Positions 26,898-36,782 of a DNA stretch of 64,000 nt are shown one piece after another. Position numbers and translations under genes: made by a program. This DNA is from DATFRY01 sp963764695. GTDB taxonomy: Bacteria > Myxococcota_A > Polyangia > Haliangiales > Haliangiaceae. Below the pieces are notes generated by a model. That model ran no database searches and had not been told where the DNA came from. It saw only the letters and a program-made list of their open reading frames with translations. The stretch's first letter is position 1, and every line of letters begins with the position of its first letter. The DNA is taken from contig CAVXTW010000003.1 of assembly GCA_963764695.1 (NCBI GenBank), positions 558,001-622,000 on the forward strand, in the 5' to 3' direction.

Positions 26898-28184
26898 ATG
26901 CGCATGACACGCACCACATCTCCGCTCCTCGCTCTCGCCCTGCTCGGCCTGTTCGGATGTGGATCGACGTCGCCGCCTCCGGTCGCCCGGCCGTGTCCGC
27001 CGGTGAAGCCCTGCTCCACGCCGGTCACGCCGGTCACGCCGCCGGTGGTGCCGCTCCCGCCGGTGCTGGAGGACCGACTCGTGCTGCAGCGGGTCGCGTT
27101 TGCCGACCTGCCCGGCTGGGGTGAAGACGCGGTCGGCGACGCAATTCCCGCGTTCCTGCGCTCCTGTCGAAAACTGCGCCGCATGCGTGATTCCGAGCGC
27201 GTCGGGCGCACCGACACCGGCGGGCTGGTCTCCGACTGGCGCCGCGCGTGCGAGCAGGCCGAGCGCGTGTCGCCCGCCGATCATGCTGCCGCGCGCGCGT
27301 TCTTCGAGAAGGAGTTCGTGCCGCTTCTGGCCAGCAACAACGCTGATGCCGTCGGCCGCTTCACCGGGTACTACGAGCCGCTGTTGCGCGGATCGCGCCG
27401 CCGCCGCGGCAAGTACCGCACGCCGCTGCACCGGCGCCCACCGGACCTCGTCATGGTCAACCTGTCGAAGTTTCTGTCCGACTCGCGCGGCCGCCGCGTG
27501 TGGGGCCGCGTGGTCGGCAACAAGCTGGAGCCGTTCGACACCCGCGCCGACATCGTGGGCGGCTCTCTGGCCAAGAAGAAGCTCGAGCTCATCTGGGTCG
27601 ACGACCCGGTCGACGCCTTCTTCGTCCAGGTGCAGGGCTCGGGCCGCGTCCAGCTCGACACCGGCGAGCAGGTCCGCATCGGCTACGCCGCCACCAACGG
27701 ACACCGCTACACCGCGATCGGACGCGTGCTCATCCAGGAGGGCCATCTCACCCGCGAGACGGTGTCGATGCAGTCGATCCGCGCCTACCTCGAGGCCCAC
27801 CCGGACCGCGCCGACCAGGTCATGAACAGCAACGCCTCCTATGTCTTCTTCGAGCTCATCGAGGGGGATGGCCCGATCGGCTCGCAGGGCGTGGTGCTCA
27901 CCGACGGGCGCTCGATGGCGATCGACCGCAACTACATCCCGCAGTCGGCTCCCCTCTTCCTCGACACCGTCGCGCCGGTCGCCGGCGGCACCGGCGAGCA
28001 GCCGCTGCGCCGCCTGGTCATCGCGCAGGACACCGGCGGCGCCATCCTCGGCCCGGTGCGCGGCGACGTCTACTGGGGCGGCGACGACGCGGCCGCCGAC
28101 GTGGCAGGCCGCATGAAGAGCACCGGGCGTTACTTCCTCCTCTTGCCGGGCGCAGCCGCTGCGCGGCTACCGTCGTCGCCATGA
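26898..28184 (+). CDS. mltA: MltA-family membrane-bound lytic murein transglycosylase
   Basis: 428 residues. Lipoprotein signal LLALALLGLFGC, then a proline-rich spacer (PCPPVKPCSTPVTPVTPPVV). The MltA domain shows FTGYYEPLLRGSRRRRGKYR, YRTPLHRRPPDL, FFVQVQGSGRVQLDTGE, VRIGYAATNGHRYTAIG, and the 3D-type catalytic region VIAQDTGGAILGPVRGDVYW containing the essential Asp (QDTGG). It cleaves the MurNAc-GlcNAc bond in peptidoglycan, forming 1,6-anhydro ends, and acts at the inner face of the outer membrane. There is a 112-bp gap to the next response regulator gene. Confidence 0.93.
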   Translation: MRMTRTTSPLLALALLGLFGCGSTSPPPVARPCPPVKPCSTPVTPVTPPVVPLPPVLEDRLVLQRVAFADLPGWGEDAVGDAIPAFLRSCRKLRRMRDSERVGRTDTGGLVSDWRRACEQAERVSPADHAAARAFFEKEFVPLLASNNADAVGRFTGYYEPLLRGSRRRRGKYRTPLHRRPPDLVMVNLSKFLSDSRGRRVWGRVVGNKLEPFDTRADIVGGSLAKKKLELIWVDDPVDAFFVQVQGSGRVQLDTGEQVRIGYAATNGHRYTAIGRVLIQEGHLTRETVSMQSIRAYLEAHPDRADQVMNSNASYVFFELIEGDGPIGSQGVVLTDGRSMAIDRNYIPQSAPLFLDTVAPVAGGTGEQPLRRLVIAQDTGGAILGPVRGDVYWGGDDAAADVAGRMKSTGRYFLLLPGAAAARLPSSP

Positions 28185-28296
28185 CCTCCGCGGGGTGACC
28201 GACGAATGACCGACGCGTGACGTAGGGGTTTTCCCGCCCGGATCTCCGGGATCGCTCCGATGGTCAACGGCGCACCGCTCATGGGAAGACTGCGCC

Positions 28297-28701
28297 ATGA
28301 CCGGCAGCGATGTGCCCGGGCGCGTGCGACTCCTCGTGGTCGAGGATTCGCCCGAGTTCCGCGCGACGCTGGTCGGCTGGGCAGCCGCCCACGCCGACCT
28401 GGAGCTGGTCGGTGCGGTCGCGACGGCCGAGGAGGCGCTGTCGATGGTCGACGCGCAGCCGCCCGACGTCGTCGTGATGGACCTGGTGCTGCCAGGCATG
28501 AGCGGCCTGGAAGCGGTGCGCACGCTGCGGCGCACCGGCCAGCGCACGCCGGTCGTCATCGTGACCCTTCACGACGGCGCCACCGTGCGCAGCGAGGCGA
28601 TGGCCGCCGGGGCCGACGCGTTCCTCAGCAAGAGCGCGATCGGCGACCGCCTGCACGACCTGCTCGTCAACCTGACCGAATCCGGGAGAGCCGAGGAATG
28701 A
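28297..28701 (+). CDS. Stand-alone receiver-domain response regulator
   Basis: 134 residues. The receiver domain is complete: VRLLVVEDSPEFRATLV (acidic pocket), VVVMDLVLPGMSG (phosphoacceptor Asp), VVIVTLHDGATV (switch Thr) and ADAFLSKSAIGDRL (Lys). It has no output domain, so it probably acts by protein contact or as a phosphorelay step. Its stop overlaps the start of the adjacent kinase gene (ATGA), which makes that kinase its likely partner. Confidence 0.9.
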   Translation: MTGSDVPGRVRLLVVEDSPEFRATLVGWAAAHADLELVGAVATAEEALSMVDAQPPDVVVMDLVLPGMSGLEAVRTLRRTGQRTPVVIVTLHDGATVRSEAMAAGADAFLSKSAIGDRLHDLLVNLTESGRAEE

Positions 28702-29420
28702 TGGCACACGACACGGACACGCGAAAGGACACCCTGGTGCGACACGAGATACTGTCCACCGCCTCGCTGCTGACCGGAGGTCTGGCGCACGAGATCAACA
28801 ACGCGCTGGGGGCGCTGCTCGAGCACCTGGTGAGCCTGTCGGAGCTGGTGCCGCCCGGATCGTCGGGGGCGGCGCGCGCCGAGCTGGCCGGTGCGCTGGA
28901 GGCAGCGCAGCACATCGCGGGCGTCGTGCGCGACGTACAGGGCCTCCTGCGCGCCGACCGTCGCGCGGCGGTGATCGATCCGCGCGAGCCGGTGGCGCGG
29001 GCCCTCCGCCTGGCCGCCGCGCGCGCCCACGACGTGGCCACGCTGCACGCCGACCTGGGCGACGTGAGGCGCGTGCGCGGCAGCGACGCCTGGCTCACGC
29101 AGATCGCGCTCAACCTCATCCTCAACGGTATCGAGGCTTGCCGCGCCGGAGCGCCGCGTTCGTCGCGGGTGGACGTGTCGCTGCGCCAGCAGGGAGACGC
29201 GGTCATGCTCGAGGTGCGCGACGACGGCGTCGGCATGGAGGTCGAGATGGCCGAGCGGATCTTCCGCACCATCGTGTCGAACAAGCCGGGCAACGGCTTC
29301 GGACTGGCCATCACCTGCCAGCTGGTAGCCGACATGGCCGGCATCATCGAGTTCGACACCCAGCCCGGATTCGGCACGAGCTTTCGAGTCAGGCTGCCCG
29401 CCGCCGGCAACTTGCCGTAG
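28698..29420 (+). CDS. Small cytosolic sensor histidine kinase
   Basis: 240 residues from ATG 28698. There is no membrane helix or PAS domain. The dimerisation and phosphoacceptor motif is LTGGLAHEINNALGALLEHL (H box with HEINN, as in NtrB-type kinases). The ATPase domain has QIALNLILNGIEACRAG (N box), VRDDGVGME (G1), FRTIVSNKPGNGFGLAITCQ (F/G2). It is co-translated with the preceding single-domain receiver. The sensory input must come from another protein. Confidence 0.88.
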   Translation: MMAHDTDTRKDTLVRHEILSTASLLTGGLAHEINNALGALLEHLVSLSELVPPGSSGAARAELAGALEAAQHIAGVVRDVQGLLRADRRAAVIDPREPVARALRLAAARAHDVATLHADLGDVRRVRGSDAWLTQIALNLILNGIEACRAGAPRSSRVDVSLRQQGDAVMLEVRDDGVGMEVEMAERIFRTIVSNKPGNGFGLAITCQLVADMAGIIEFDTQPGFGTSFRVRLPAAGNLP

Positions 29421-29429
29421 CATGGCGGC

Positions 29430-31208
29430 ATGGGGGGGAAGCCCGGGTCCGGCTCGGAGCCGCGCGCGCCGCGCGACCCCTCCCAGTGGCGCGCCGATCT
29501 GATCGACCCGGCGCTCACCATCCTGATCGTGGCGCTCACGGTCATGCTCGGCATCGCGATCCCGCTGGTCCCGCCGCCGCGCTTCCAGGCGCCGTTCGTC
29601 GCGCTCGTCATGGTCATCGTGACGCTCGTGCTGCTCCGGCTCGCCAGGCGGGAACCGCTGTGGCTGCGCGCGGGCGGCGCGGCGCTCGGGGTGCTGGCCG
29701 CGACCGTTGTCGGCGCGACCCAGCTCGGCTTCGGGCCGGGGCTGACCATCGCGCTGGCCATGATCGGCGCGATCCTGTCGATCGCGCTCGGTCGCGTCGC
29801 CGCCGTGCTGTTCTTCGCGCTCGCGGCGGCCGGCATGCTCGTGCTCGGCAAGCTGGCCGTGGACGGGCAGCTTCCACTGCGCGCGGGCTCGCAGGATCCG
29901 GCCGAGCTGGCCAACTGGGTGCGCTGGACCGCGGTCTTCTTCATCAGCGGCACCGCGCTGGCGCTGGTCCTGCACGTGGTGGTACGCCGGATCGAGGCCG
30001 CGGCCCGGGCCCAGGTGGCCGCGGATCAGGAGCACCGCCGCTGCACCGACGCGCTGCTGGTGCTGGCGCAGAACCCGGTGGTCGAGAGCGGAGAGCTCGA
30101 CGCCGCCTTCGCCGCCATCGCCGATGCAGCCACCGCCGGGCTCGACGTGGCGCGTGCCGGCGTGTGGACGCTCGAGGACGGCGGCCAGACCCTGCGCTGC
30201 GCCGCCATCCACCCGGATGCGCCGCAGAAGCCGGACAGCCTCGCGATCGCCGACCACGCGGCCTTCTTCGCGGCGCTGACCGAGGGGCGCACGATCGCCG
30301 CCGACGGCGCGTCCGCCGACGGCCGCACCGCCGAGCTGGCCGGCGCGCTCGCCGCGCGAGGCGTGTCGTCGGTGCTGGTCGCGCCGATCCGCTTTCGCGA
30401 GCAGCCGGCCGGCGCGATCAATCTCGAGCACGCCGGGCCGCGCGCCTGGTCGGCCGAGGCGCGCAGCTTCGCCGCCGCGCTGGCCGACTTCGCCGCCCGC
30501 GCCCTCGCCGCCGCCGAGCGCGAGCAGAAAGATGCCGAGCTGCGCGAGGCCTACGATCTGCTCGGACGCCTGCACCGCCGGGTCGAGACGGCCAAGGAAG
30601 AGGAGCGCCGCCACCTCGCCCGCGACATGCACGACGAGCTGGGCCAGATCCTGACCGCGCTCAAGCTGCGGCTGCAGATGGCGATGAAGTCGGGCACCGG
30701 CGGCGGCGTGCTGGAGGCCTCGATCGAGATGGTCGACCGGCTGATCGCCCGCGCCCGCAAGATGTCGATCGACCTGAGCCCGCCCCTGCTCGACGAGGTG
30801 GGCCTGGCCCCGGCCATCCGCGCCCACCTCGAGCGCGGCACCACGCCGCCGGAGATGCGCATCGATCTCGACACCGTCGGGCTCGAGGAGCGGCTGCCGG
30901 CCGAGGTGGAGACCGCCGCCTTCCGCGTGGTGCAGGAGTCGCTGACCAACGCGGTGCGCCACGCCGAGGCCCGCCGCGTCGAGATCAGCGTGCGGCGCGA
31001 GGTCGGCTACCTCGACCTCATGGTCCGCGACGACGGGCGCGGCTTCGACGTGGCCGAGGCGCGGCGCGCGTCAGGCCGCGGCGAGCACTTCGGCGTGGTC
31101 GGCATGGCCGAGCGCGTGAAGGGCCTGGGCGGGACGCTGGAGGTTCGTTCGGGGCCGGGCCAGGGCACCGAGGTGCACGCGACCTTGCCCGTGGCGCCGC
31201 CGCGTTGA
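29430..31208 (+). CDS. NarL-type sensor histidine kinase (membrane, GAF, HisKA_3)
   Basis: 592 residues. About five N-terminal membrane helices (ALTILIVALTVMLGIAIPLV, VALVMVIVTLVLL, FFALAAAGMLVLG, FFISGTALALVLHVVV and another) precede a GAF domain (about 215-355). Then comes a coiled coil and the HisKA_3 motif EEERRHLARDMHDELGQILT with the phosphoacceptor His. The HATPase has ESLTNAVRHAEARRVEI, RDDGRGFD and FGVVGMAERVKGLGGTLEV. This is the NarX/DesK type that phosphorylates LuxR-type regulators. A cognate regulator starts 39 bp downstream. Confidence 0.92.
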   Translation: MGGKPGSGSEPRAPRDPSQWRADLIDPALTILIVALTVMLGIAIPLVPPPRFQAPFVALVMVIVTLVLLRLARREPLWLRAGGAALGVLAATVVGATQLGFGPGLTIALAMIGAILSIALGRVAAVLFFALAAAGMLVLGKLAVDGQLPLRAGSQDPAELANWVRWTAVFFISGTALALVLHVVVRRIEAAARAQVAADQEHRRCTDALLVLAQNPVVESGELDAAFAAIADAATAGLDVARAGVWTLEDGGQTLRCAAIHPDAPQKPDSLAIADHAAFFAALTEGRTIAADGASADGRTAELAGALAARGVSSVLVAPIRFREQPAGAINLEHAGPRAWSAEARSFAAALADFAARALAAAEREQKDAELREAYDLLGRLHRRVETAKEEERRHLARDMHDELGQILTALKLRLQMAMKSGTGGGVLEASIEMVDRLIARARKMSIDLSPPLLDEVGLAPAIRAHLERGTTPPEMRIDLDTVGLEERLPAEVETAAFRVVQESLTNAVRHAEARRVEISVRREVGYLDLMVRDDGRGFDVAEARRASGRGEHFGVVGMAERVKGLGGTLEVRSGPGQGTEVHATLPVAPPR

Positions 31209-31247
31209 GCGGAGTATCGTTGCGGCGAGCTGCTGGGGGGCGGCCAC

Positions 31248-31907
31248 ATGCGTATCCTGCTGGCTGATGATCACACGCTGGTGCGTGCCGGGTTGCGGGC
31301 GCTGCTCGAGTCGATCGACGACGTGACCGCCATCAGCGAGGCCGGCGACGGACGCCGCGCGCTCGAGCTGGTCGCCGCCGAGCGCCCGGACGTGGCTCTG
31401 CTCGACATCTCCATGCCGGGCCTCAACGGTCTCGAGGTCGCGGCGCGGGTGACCAGCGACTCGCCGCGCACGCGCCTGGTCATCCTCTCGATGCACTCGA
31501 GCCCCTCGTACGTGGCGCAGGCGCTGCGGGCCGGCGCGGTCGGCTACCTGCTCAAGGACTCCGCGGCCGAGGAGCTCGGCCTGGCCCTGCGCGCGGTGAT
31601 GAGCGGCGAGACCTATCTCAGCCCGGCCATCTCCCGGCAGGTGGTGGACGGCTTCCTCGGCCGACTCGCGCGCCCCGAGAAGGACGAGGCGGAGCCTGTC
31701 GACGAGCAGCTCACGCCGCGCCAGCGCGAGATCCTGCAGCTGGTGGCCGAGAGCAGGTCGAGCAAGGAGGTGGCGGCCATGCTCAGCCTGAGCGTCAAGA
31801 CCGTCGAGGCGCACCGCAGTCAGATCATGGAGCGGCTCGGCATCCACGACCTGGCCGGGCTGGTGCGCTACGCCATCCGCGTCGGGCTGGTGTCGGCGGA
31901 CCGCTGA
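31248..31907 (+). CDS. NarL/LuxR-family response regulator
   Basis: 219 residues. The N-terminal receiver has ILLADDHTLVRAGLRALL, VALLDISMPGLNGLEVA (Asp), LVILSMHSS and VGYLLKDSA (Lys). The C-terminal LuxR helix-turn-helix has LTPRQREILQLVAE, SSKEVAAMLSLSVKTVEAHR and SQIMERLGIHD. It is the partner of the kinase immediately upstream. It converges on the large hybrid kinase gene with an 18-bp gap. Confidence 0.93.
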   Translation: MRILLADDHTLVRAGLRALLESIDDVTAISEAGDGRRALELVAAERPDVALLDISMPGLNGLEVAARVTSDSPRTRLVILSMHSSPSYVAQALRAGAVGYLLKDSAAEELGLALRAVMSGETYLSPAISRQVVDGFLGRLARPEKDEAEPVDEQLTPRQREILQLVAESRSSKEVAAMLSLSVKTVEAHRSQIMERLGIHDLAGLVRYAIRVGLVSADR

Positions 31908-31925
31908 GACCCCGAGCCGCGCCGA

Positions 31926-34900
31926 TCAGGGACCGGCCGGCCGGCCGATGCGCCCGGCCAGCGACGCGATCGTCGCGACCAGCTCGGAGCTCTCCAGCGG
32001 CTTGGCCAGGTGGGCCTGGTAGCCGGACAGGAGCGCGCGGGTCCGGTCCTCGGAGCGGGCGAACGCGGTCAGCGCCGCGGCCGGCGTGGTGACGCCGCGC
32101 CGGCGCACCTCGGCGATGAAGGCATAGCCGTCTCGCCGCGGCATCCCGATGTCGCTGACCAGGACGTCGAAGGCGCCCTCCTCGAGCGCGGCGAGCGCCT
32201 CGTCCACGCTGCCGAACGCCTTCACCTCGGCATGCCGGTCCTCGAGGATGTGCTTGATCGACTCCAGCGCGTCCGGCTCGTCGTCGACGATCAGCACCTT
32301 CACTCCGTCGAGCTCCGGCTCGCTGCCGTCGAGCAGCGAGAGCGACCGCGGCGCGCGCGGGTGCGGGCGATCCTCCTCGGCGGCGTGGATGATGGCCAGC
32401 GGCAGCCGGAGCGTGAACGTCGAGCCCTTGCCCTCGCCGGGGCTGACCGCGCGCACCTCGCCGCCGTGGAGCTCGGCGATCTCCTTGACCAGGGCCAGGC
32501 CGATGCCGAGCCCGCCGTGCTCGCGCGCCGCCGACGAGTCGGCCTGGCGGAACCGCTCGAACACGTGCGGCAGGAAGTGCGCTGCGATGCCGCGGCCGGT
32601 GTCGCTGACGCGGACCTCGATCTGCGACTCGACCCGCGCCAGCACCACGTGCACCCGCCCGCCGTCCGGCGTGAACTTGACCGCGTTGGACAGGAGGTTC
32701 CACAGGACCTGCTGCAGCCGCGCGGCGTCGCCGTGCACCTTCTCGCTGATCGGCTCGATCACGCTGTCGAGCCGGATTTGGCGCGCGTCGGCCGCCGGCC
32801 GCACCGCCTCGACCGCCGCCTCGATGATGGCCGGCAGCGACACCCGCTCGATGTGCAGCCGCATCTTGCCGGTGATGACGCGGCTGAGGTCGAGCAGGTC
32901 CTCGATGAGCTGGGCCTGCGACCAGGCATTTCGGCGGATGATGTCGATGCCGCGGCGGACCCGGTCGCGGTCGTCCATGCGCTCGCGCAGCACATCGGCC
33001 CAGCCCAGGATGGCGCTGAGCGGCGTGCGCAGCTCGTGCGACAGCGTGGCCAGGAACTCGTCCTTGAGCCTGGCGGCGCGCTCCGACTCGGCCCGCGCCT
33101 GCCGCTCGCGCTCGAGCAGCTCCTCGCGCTCGGCCTGGATCAGGCGGCGCTCGATCCAGTCGGCCGCCTGGCGGGCGAGCAGATCGAGCACGCGCAGGTC
33201 GCGCTCGGCCGGGCGGCGCGGCGCCCGGTAGTGGGTCGACAGCATGCCGACCAGCTGGCCGGAGCGGGTGACCAGCGGCGTGGCCTGGATGGCGCGCACC
33301 CCCGCGGCCAGGAGCACGCTCACGTCGTGACCGCGCGCGAACAGCGGGCTGGACGCCACGTCCTCGACCACCACGCGCTCGTGAAGGCGCATGGCCTCGC
33401 CGCAGCAGCCCTGCCCCTCGCGCACGACCGCGAACGCGTCCAGGAACTCGTGCCCGAGGCCGCGGCTGGCGACGATCTTGAGCGTGCCCGACTCCGGGTG
33501 ATGGAGCTGAATGTGACCGACGTCGGCACAGGTGATCGCGATGGCGGCGTCGACGATGTGCTCGAGCAGCGAGGTCGAGTCGTCGGCGCCGACCAGGCGG
33601 GTGCTCACCTCCTGCAGCCGGGCCATGCCGGCCAGCTCGGAGGCCAGGTTCTGCTCGCTCTCGCGCAGAGACGCGGTGGTCTCGATCTGATCGGTGATGT
33701 CGAGGCTGTGACCGACGTGGCCCAGGTAGCGCCCGTCCTCGCCGAAATGCGGCAGCGCGCGCGACTCGAGCCAGCGCCACTTGCCGTCGCGGCGGCGCGC
33801 CCGGGTGCGGCAGTGCATCGGCCGGTGACCGCGGATCGACTCGAGGACCTGGGCCAGATAGGCCGGCGCGTCGTCCGGGTGCAGGAAGGCGCGCCATCCG
33901 CCGCCGTGCACATCCTCGTCGGACAGCCCGAAGAACTCGAGGTAGCGCCGGTTGACGTAGCGCGCGCTGGTGTCCTGGTCGAGAAACCAGATCATCGCCG
34001 GCGACGCGTCGGCCAGGGTGCGGAACTTGGCCTCGCTCTCGACCACCGCGCGCTCGGCGTTGCGCAGGTCGGTGATGTCCTGGGTGGTGCCGAAGACCCG
34101 GCCCGCTCGCCCCTCGTCGTCCAGCTCCACCTCCGCGCGCGTGTGCACGAAGCGTTCGGTGCCGTCGAGGCGCCGCGCGCGCCAGTAGTTCTCGAACGGC
34201 TGGTGGTCGTCCAGTCCCCTGGCAAAGCTGGTGTCCAGGATCGGCAGATCTTCGGGGTGCACGTACTGGCGGCCGACCTCGTTGGCGAATCCACCCTCTC
34301 GCGGCGTCAACCCGAACATGCGGAAGATCTCATCCGACCAGACCAGCTCCTGGCGCCGCGGGTCGTAGCTCCAGTTGCCGATGTGGGCCAGGCGCTGCGC
34401 CTCGGCCAGCCGCGCCTCGCTCGTGCGCAGCAGTCGCTCGGCCTCCTTCTGGGCGGTGACGTCCTGCGCCATCGACATGACGCCGATCGACCTCGCCGTC
34501 GCCGTCGCGCAGCGACGTGTGCCGCCAGTCGCAGAAGATGGCGCACCGGTCCCTGGTGACGACCTCGCCCACCGCGTGGGACTCGGCATCGCCCGACATC
34601 GCGCGGCCCAGCAGCTCCACCATGTGCTCGCGGCTGGCCGGCGGGACCAGGAGGTCGTACGCGTGCACACCGATCATCTCGGCACGGCCGTATCCGAAGA
34701 CGCGCTCGGCGGCCCGGTTCCACTCGAGGACGCGCAGGTCGGCATCCACGACGAAGCACGCGATCGGCATGCGCTCGAACTGGAGCTGCAGGCGCGACAG
34801 CTCCGGGCTGTCGGTCGTCTCGGTCGCCTCGGTCGCCCTGGTCGCCTCGGTCGCGAGAGCGGCCCCGGTGCTCATCTGCGCGGCCAGCTGCTCGGGAGAG

Positions 34901-34992
34901 ACCGCGAGCAAGCTGGCCGCCATCCCCTCGGTCATCTCGTCGACGGACGGAGGCTCGTCGGCTCGCCGCCTTCCCTGTCGACCTTCCCTCAT
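31926..34992 (-). CDS. Multi-PAS/GAF hybrid histidine kinase with C-terminal receiver (frame break)
   Basis: Start ATG 34992, with AGGAGGG upstream. About 1021 residues if one base is skipped near 34487: GDGE in the first frame joins IGVMSMAQDVTAQKEAERLL in the second. Domain order: Ala/Thr/Glu-rich start, PAS1 (VVDADLRVLEWNRAAERVFG), PAS2 (GNWSYDPRRQELVWSDEIFR), PAS3 (MIWFLDQDTSARYVNRRYLE), GAF (about 480-640), HisKA (LATLSHELRTPLSAILGW), HATPase (NLLSNAVKFTPDGG, DTGRGIA, GGLGIGLALVKEIAELHGG) and a C-terminal receiver (VLIVDDEPDALESIKHI ... VLVSDIGMPRRDG). It has no membrane helix, so it is a soluble hybrid kinase that probably phosphorylates its own receiver. The intact domains after the break argue for a sequence error. 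Confidence 0.88.
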
Positions 34993-35318
34993 CCCGCGGC
35001 CACCCTCCTCTTGCTTCGAGGGACACCCTCGCGACCAGGTTCGACGTGCCGTCAACCCGTACGCAGAGACATGAGAGACCGAGCGAAGCCACTCCGTCAA
35101 GGTCCACTTCATCCGGTGAAGCGTCCGCCGAGGCGAGCGCGCCGGTTCCGCCGGTCGATCGCGAAATGGCCCGTACGGTTCGCCCCCGTGCATGGACCGT
35201 TCACCCCCGGAGGGGTTTCGCGGCGTCTGTCCCCGGTGACACCTCGCCGCGCCCCCGGTGTTTTCCCCATGCGGCCGGCGTGGGCCCGGCGCCTGCGGGC
35301 CGTTCGCAAGGAGACGCC
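34993..35318. other. Divergent intergenic region between hybrid kinase and caspase genes
   Basis: 326 bases without a supported gene. They hold the two divergent ribosome-binding sites (AGGAGGG on the minus side, AAGGAG on the plus side) and presumably both promoters, but I see no confident -35/-10 pair. Short open frames here are arginine-rich and lack start signals. Confidence 0.4.
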
Positions 35319-36770
35319 GTGACCAAGATCTGCCTTTCATGCTTCATCGTGGCCGTCGCCGTGGCGTGGCCGGACGGCGCGCGCGCCCAGCCCGGCGCCG
35401 ATGCGCCCGTGCGGCGCTACGCGCTCATCGCGTCGGCCAGCGACGGCGGACCGGACCGGGCGACGCTGCGGTTCGCCGACGGCGACGCCCTGGCCATGGC
35501 CGGCGTGCTGCGCCGCCTGGGCGGCCTGCAGGACGCCGACCTGGTGCTCTTGACCGGCGCGCGACGCGACACCCTCGAGGCCTCGTTCGCGTGGCTGCGC
35601 ACCGCGATGGGCAGGGCCCGGGGCGACTCGATTCGCCGCGAGCTGGTCGTCTACTACGCCGGCCACGCGGACGACCAGGGCCTGCTGCTCGGCGGTGACC
35701 GGGTGAGCTACCGCGAGCTGACCGACCTGATCGAGAGCACGTCGGCCGACGTCCGCATCGCCATCCTCGACCGCTGCGGGTCGCCCCATCGACCGGGACC
35801 CGACGGTCTGGCGGCCGGGGGCAGGCGGGCCTTCCTCACGGCCAGCGCGGCCCCGGATGGCGGCGGCGCGTCATTCACGCGCACGCTGGTGTCCGGCATG
35901 CGCGGCGCGGCCGACCTGTCGCGCGACGGGCGCGTGACTCTTGCCGAGGCCTTCCGGTTCGCGCAGCGGGAGACGCGCCGCGCAGCTGGCGACGTCGAGC
36001 TCATCGGCCAGGGCGACCTGGTGCTGACCTACCTGCGCTCGAGCAAGGCCAGCCTCATCCTCGACGCGCAGCTGGCCGGCGGCGTGGCGGTGAGCGATCT
36101 GTCGGGCCGCGTGGTCCTGGAGCTGCGCAAGCAGGCGGCCTATCCGGTCGAGCTCGGACTCGACCCCGGATCGTACGAGGTCTCGCTGGTCCGCGACGGC
36201 CGCAGCTACGTGGCCCAGGTGGCGGTCGACGACGGCGCCCCGGTGCGCCTGGGCAGCGCCCAGTTCGCGGCCGCGGTCACCGGCAGCGCGCAGCCGACGG
36301 TCACCGCCGAGGCCAGCGGGCCCCGACGAACGCGCCAGTTCGGGGTCTACGCCGGGCTGGGCACCCGCTACACCCGGCTGGCCGGCGCCGACGGATTTCT
36401 GCTCGCGCCGGAGGCCGGGTTCCTGCTCGACCGCCGCCTCGCGCTCGGTTTGCAGGGAGGCGCCGGCTGGAGCGACGGCGACGACGGCCGCACCAGGCTC
36501 GGGTACGCGCTCCTGTTCGCGCGCTACCACTTCCGCTGCGACTCGTCAACCGTGTGCCTGTCGCTGGCGGCCGCGGGCGGGCCCGGCGCGGTCAGCGGCA
36601 GCGACACAGTCGTCCTGTTCGAGCCGCAGCTCGGCGTCCACCTGCTCGCGACCCGCTTCCTGCGCTTCGGCGCCGACCTCGGCTATCGCCTGGTCGCAGG
36701 CGCCGATGGCGACGCAGGCGATCTGCGCGGCGTGTCGGCCGGCCTCAACATCCAGCTGGGCTGGTTCTGA
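35319..36770 (+). CDS. Secreted caspase-family protein with EF-hand loop and C-terminal barrel-like domain (paralogue)
   Basis: 483 residues from GTG 35319, with AAGGAG seven bases upstream. Signal peptide: CFIVAVAVAWPDGARA. The caspase domain has VVYYAGHADDQG (His116) and IAILDRCGSPHR (Cys153). The usual DACxSG around the cysteine is changed to DRCGSPH, so activity is uncertain. An EF-hand loop DLSRDGRVTLAE (199-210) follows. After that come a PEGA-like stretch (AAYPVELGLDPGSYEVSLVR) and a strand-rich C-terminal third with FGVYAGLGTRYTRL and a terminal LNIQLGWF, an outer-membrane barrel style ending. It has the same order as the broken paralogue at 20.7-22.4 kb. It stands alone, divergent from the hybrid kinase. 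Confidence 0.85.
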   Translation: MTKICLSCFIVAVAVAWPDGARAQPGADAPVRRYALIASASDGGPDRATLRFADGDALAMAGVLRRLGGLQDADLVLLTGARRDTLEASFAWLRTAMGRARGDSIRRELVVYYAGHADDQGLLLGGDRVSYRELTDLIESTSADVRIAILDRCGSPHRPGPDGLAAGGRRAFLTASAAPDGGGASFTRTLVSGMRGAADLSRDGRVTLAEAFRFAQRETRRAAGDVELIGQGDLVLTYLRSSKASLILDAQLAGGVAVSDLSGRVVLELRKQAAYPVELGLDPGSYEVSLVRDGRSYVAQVAVDDGAPVRLGSAQFAAAVTGSAQPTVTAEASGPRRTRQFGVYAGLGTRYTRLAGADGFLLAPEAGFLLDRRLALGLQGGAGWSDGDDGRTRLGYALLFARYHFRCDSSTVCLSLAAAGGPGAVSGSDTVVLFEPQLGVHLLATRFLRFGADLGYRLVAGADGDAGDLRGVSAGLNIQLGWF

Positions 36771-36782
36771 CCCGCGTCCCGG

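Noticed and set aside
28569..30962. Long minus-strand frame opposite the histidine kinase genes
   Set aside because: Composition is typical of an antisense shadow in GC-rich DNA, with no motifs, and the plus-strand genes have complete kinase signatures.
32010..34559. Long plus-strand frame opposite the hybrid kinase
   Set aside because: Antisense shadow; the minus strand encodes PAS, GAF, HisKA, HATPase and receiver domains.
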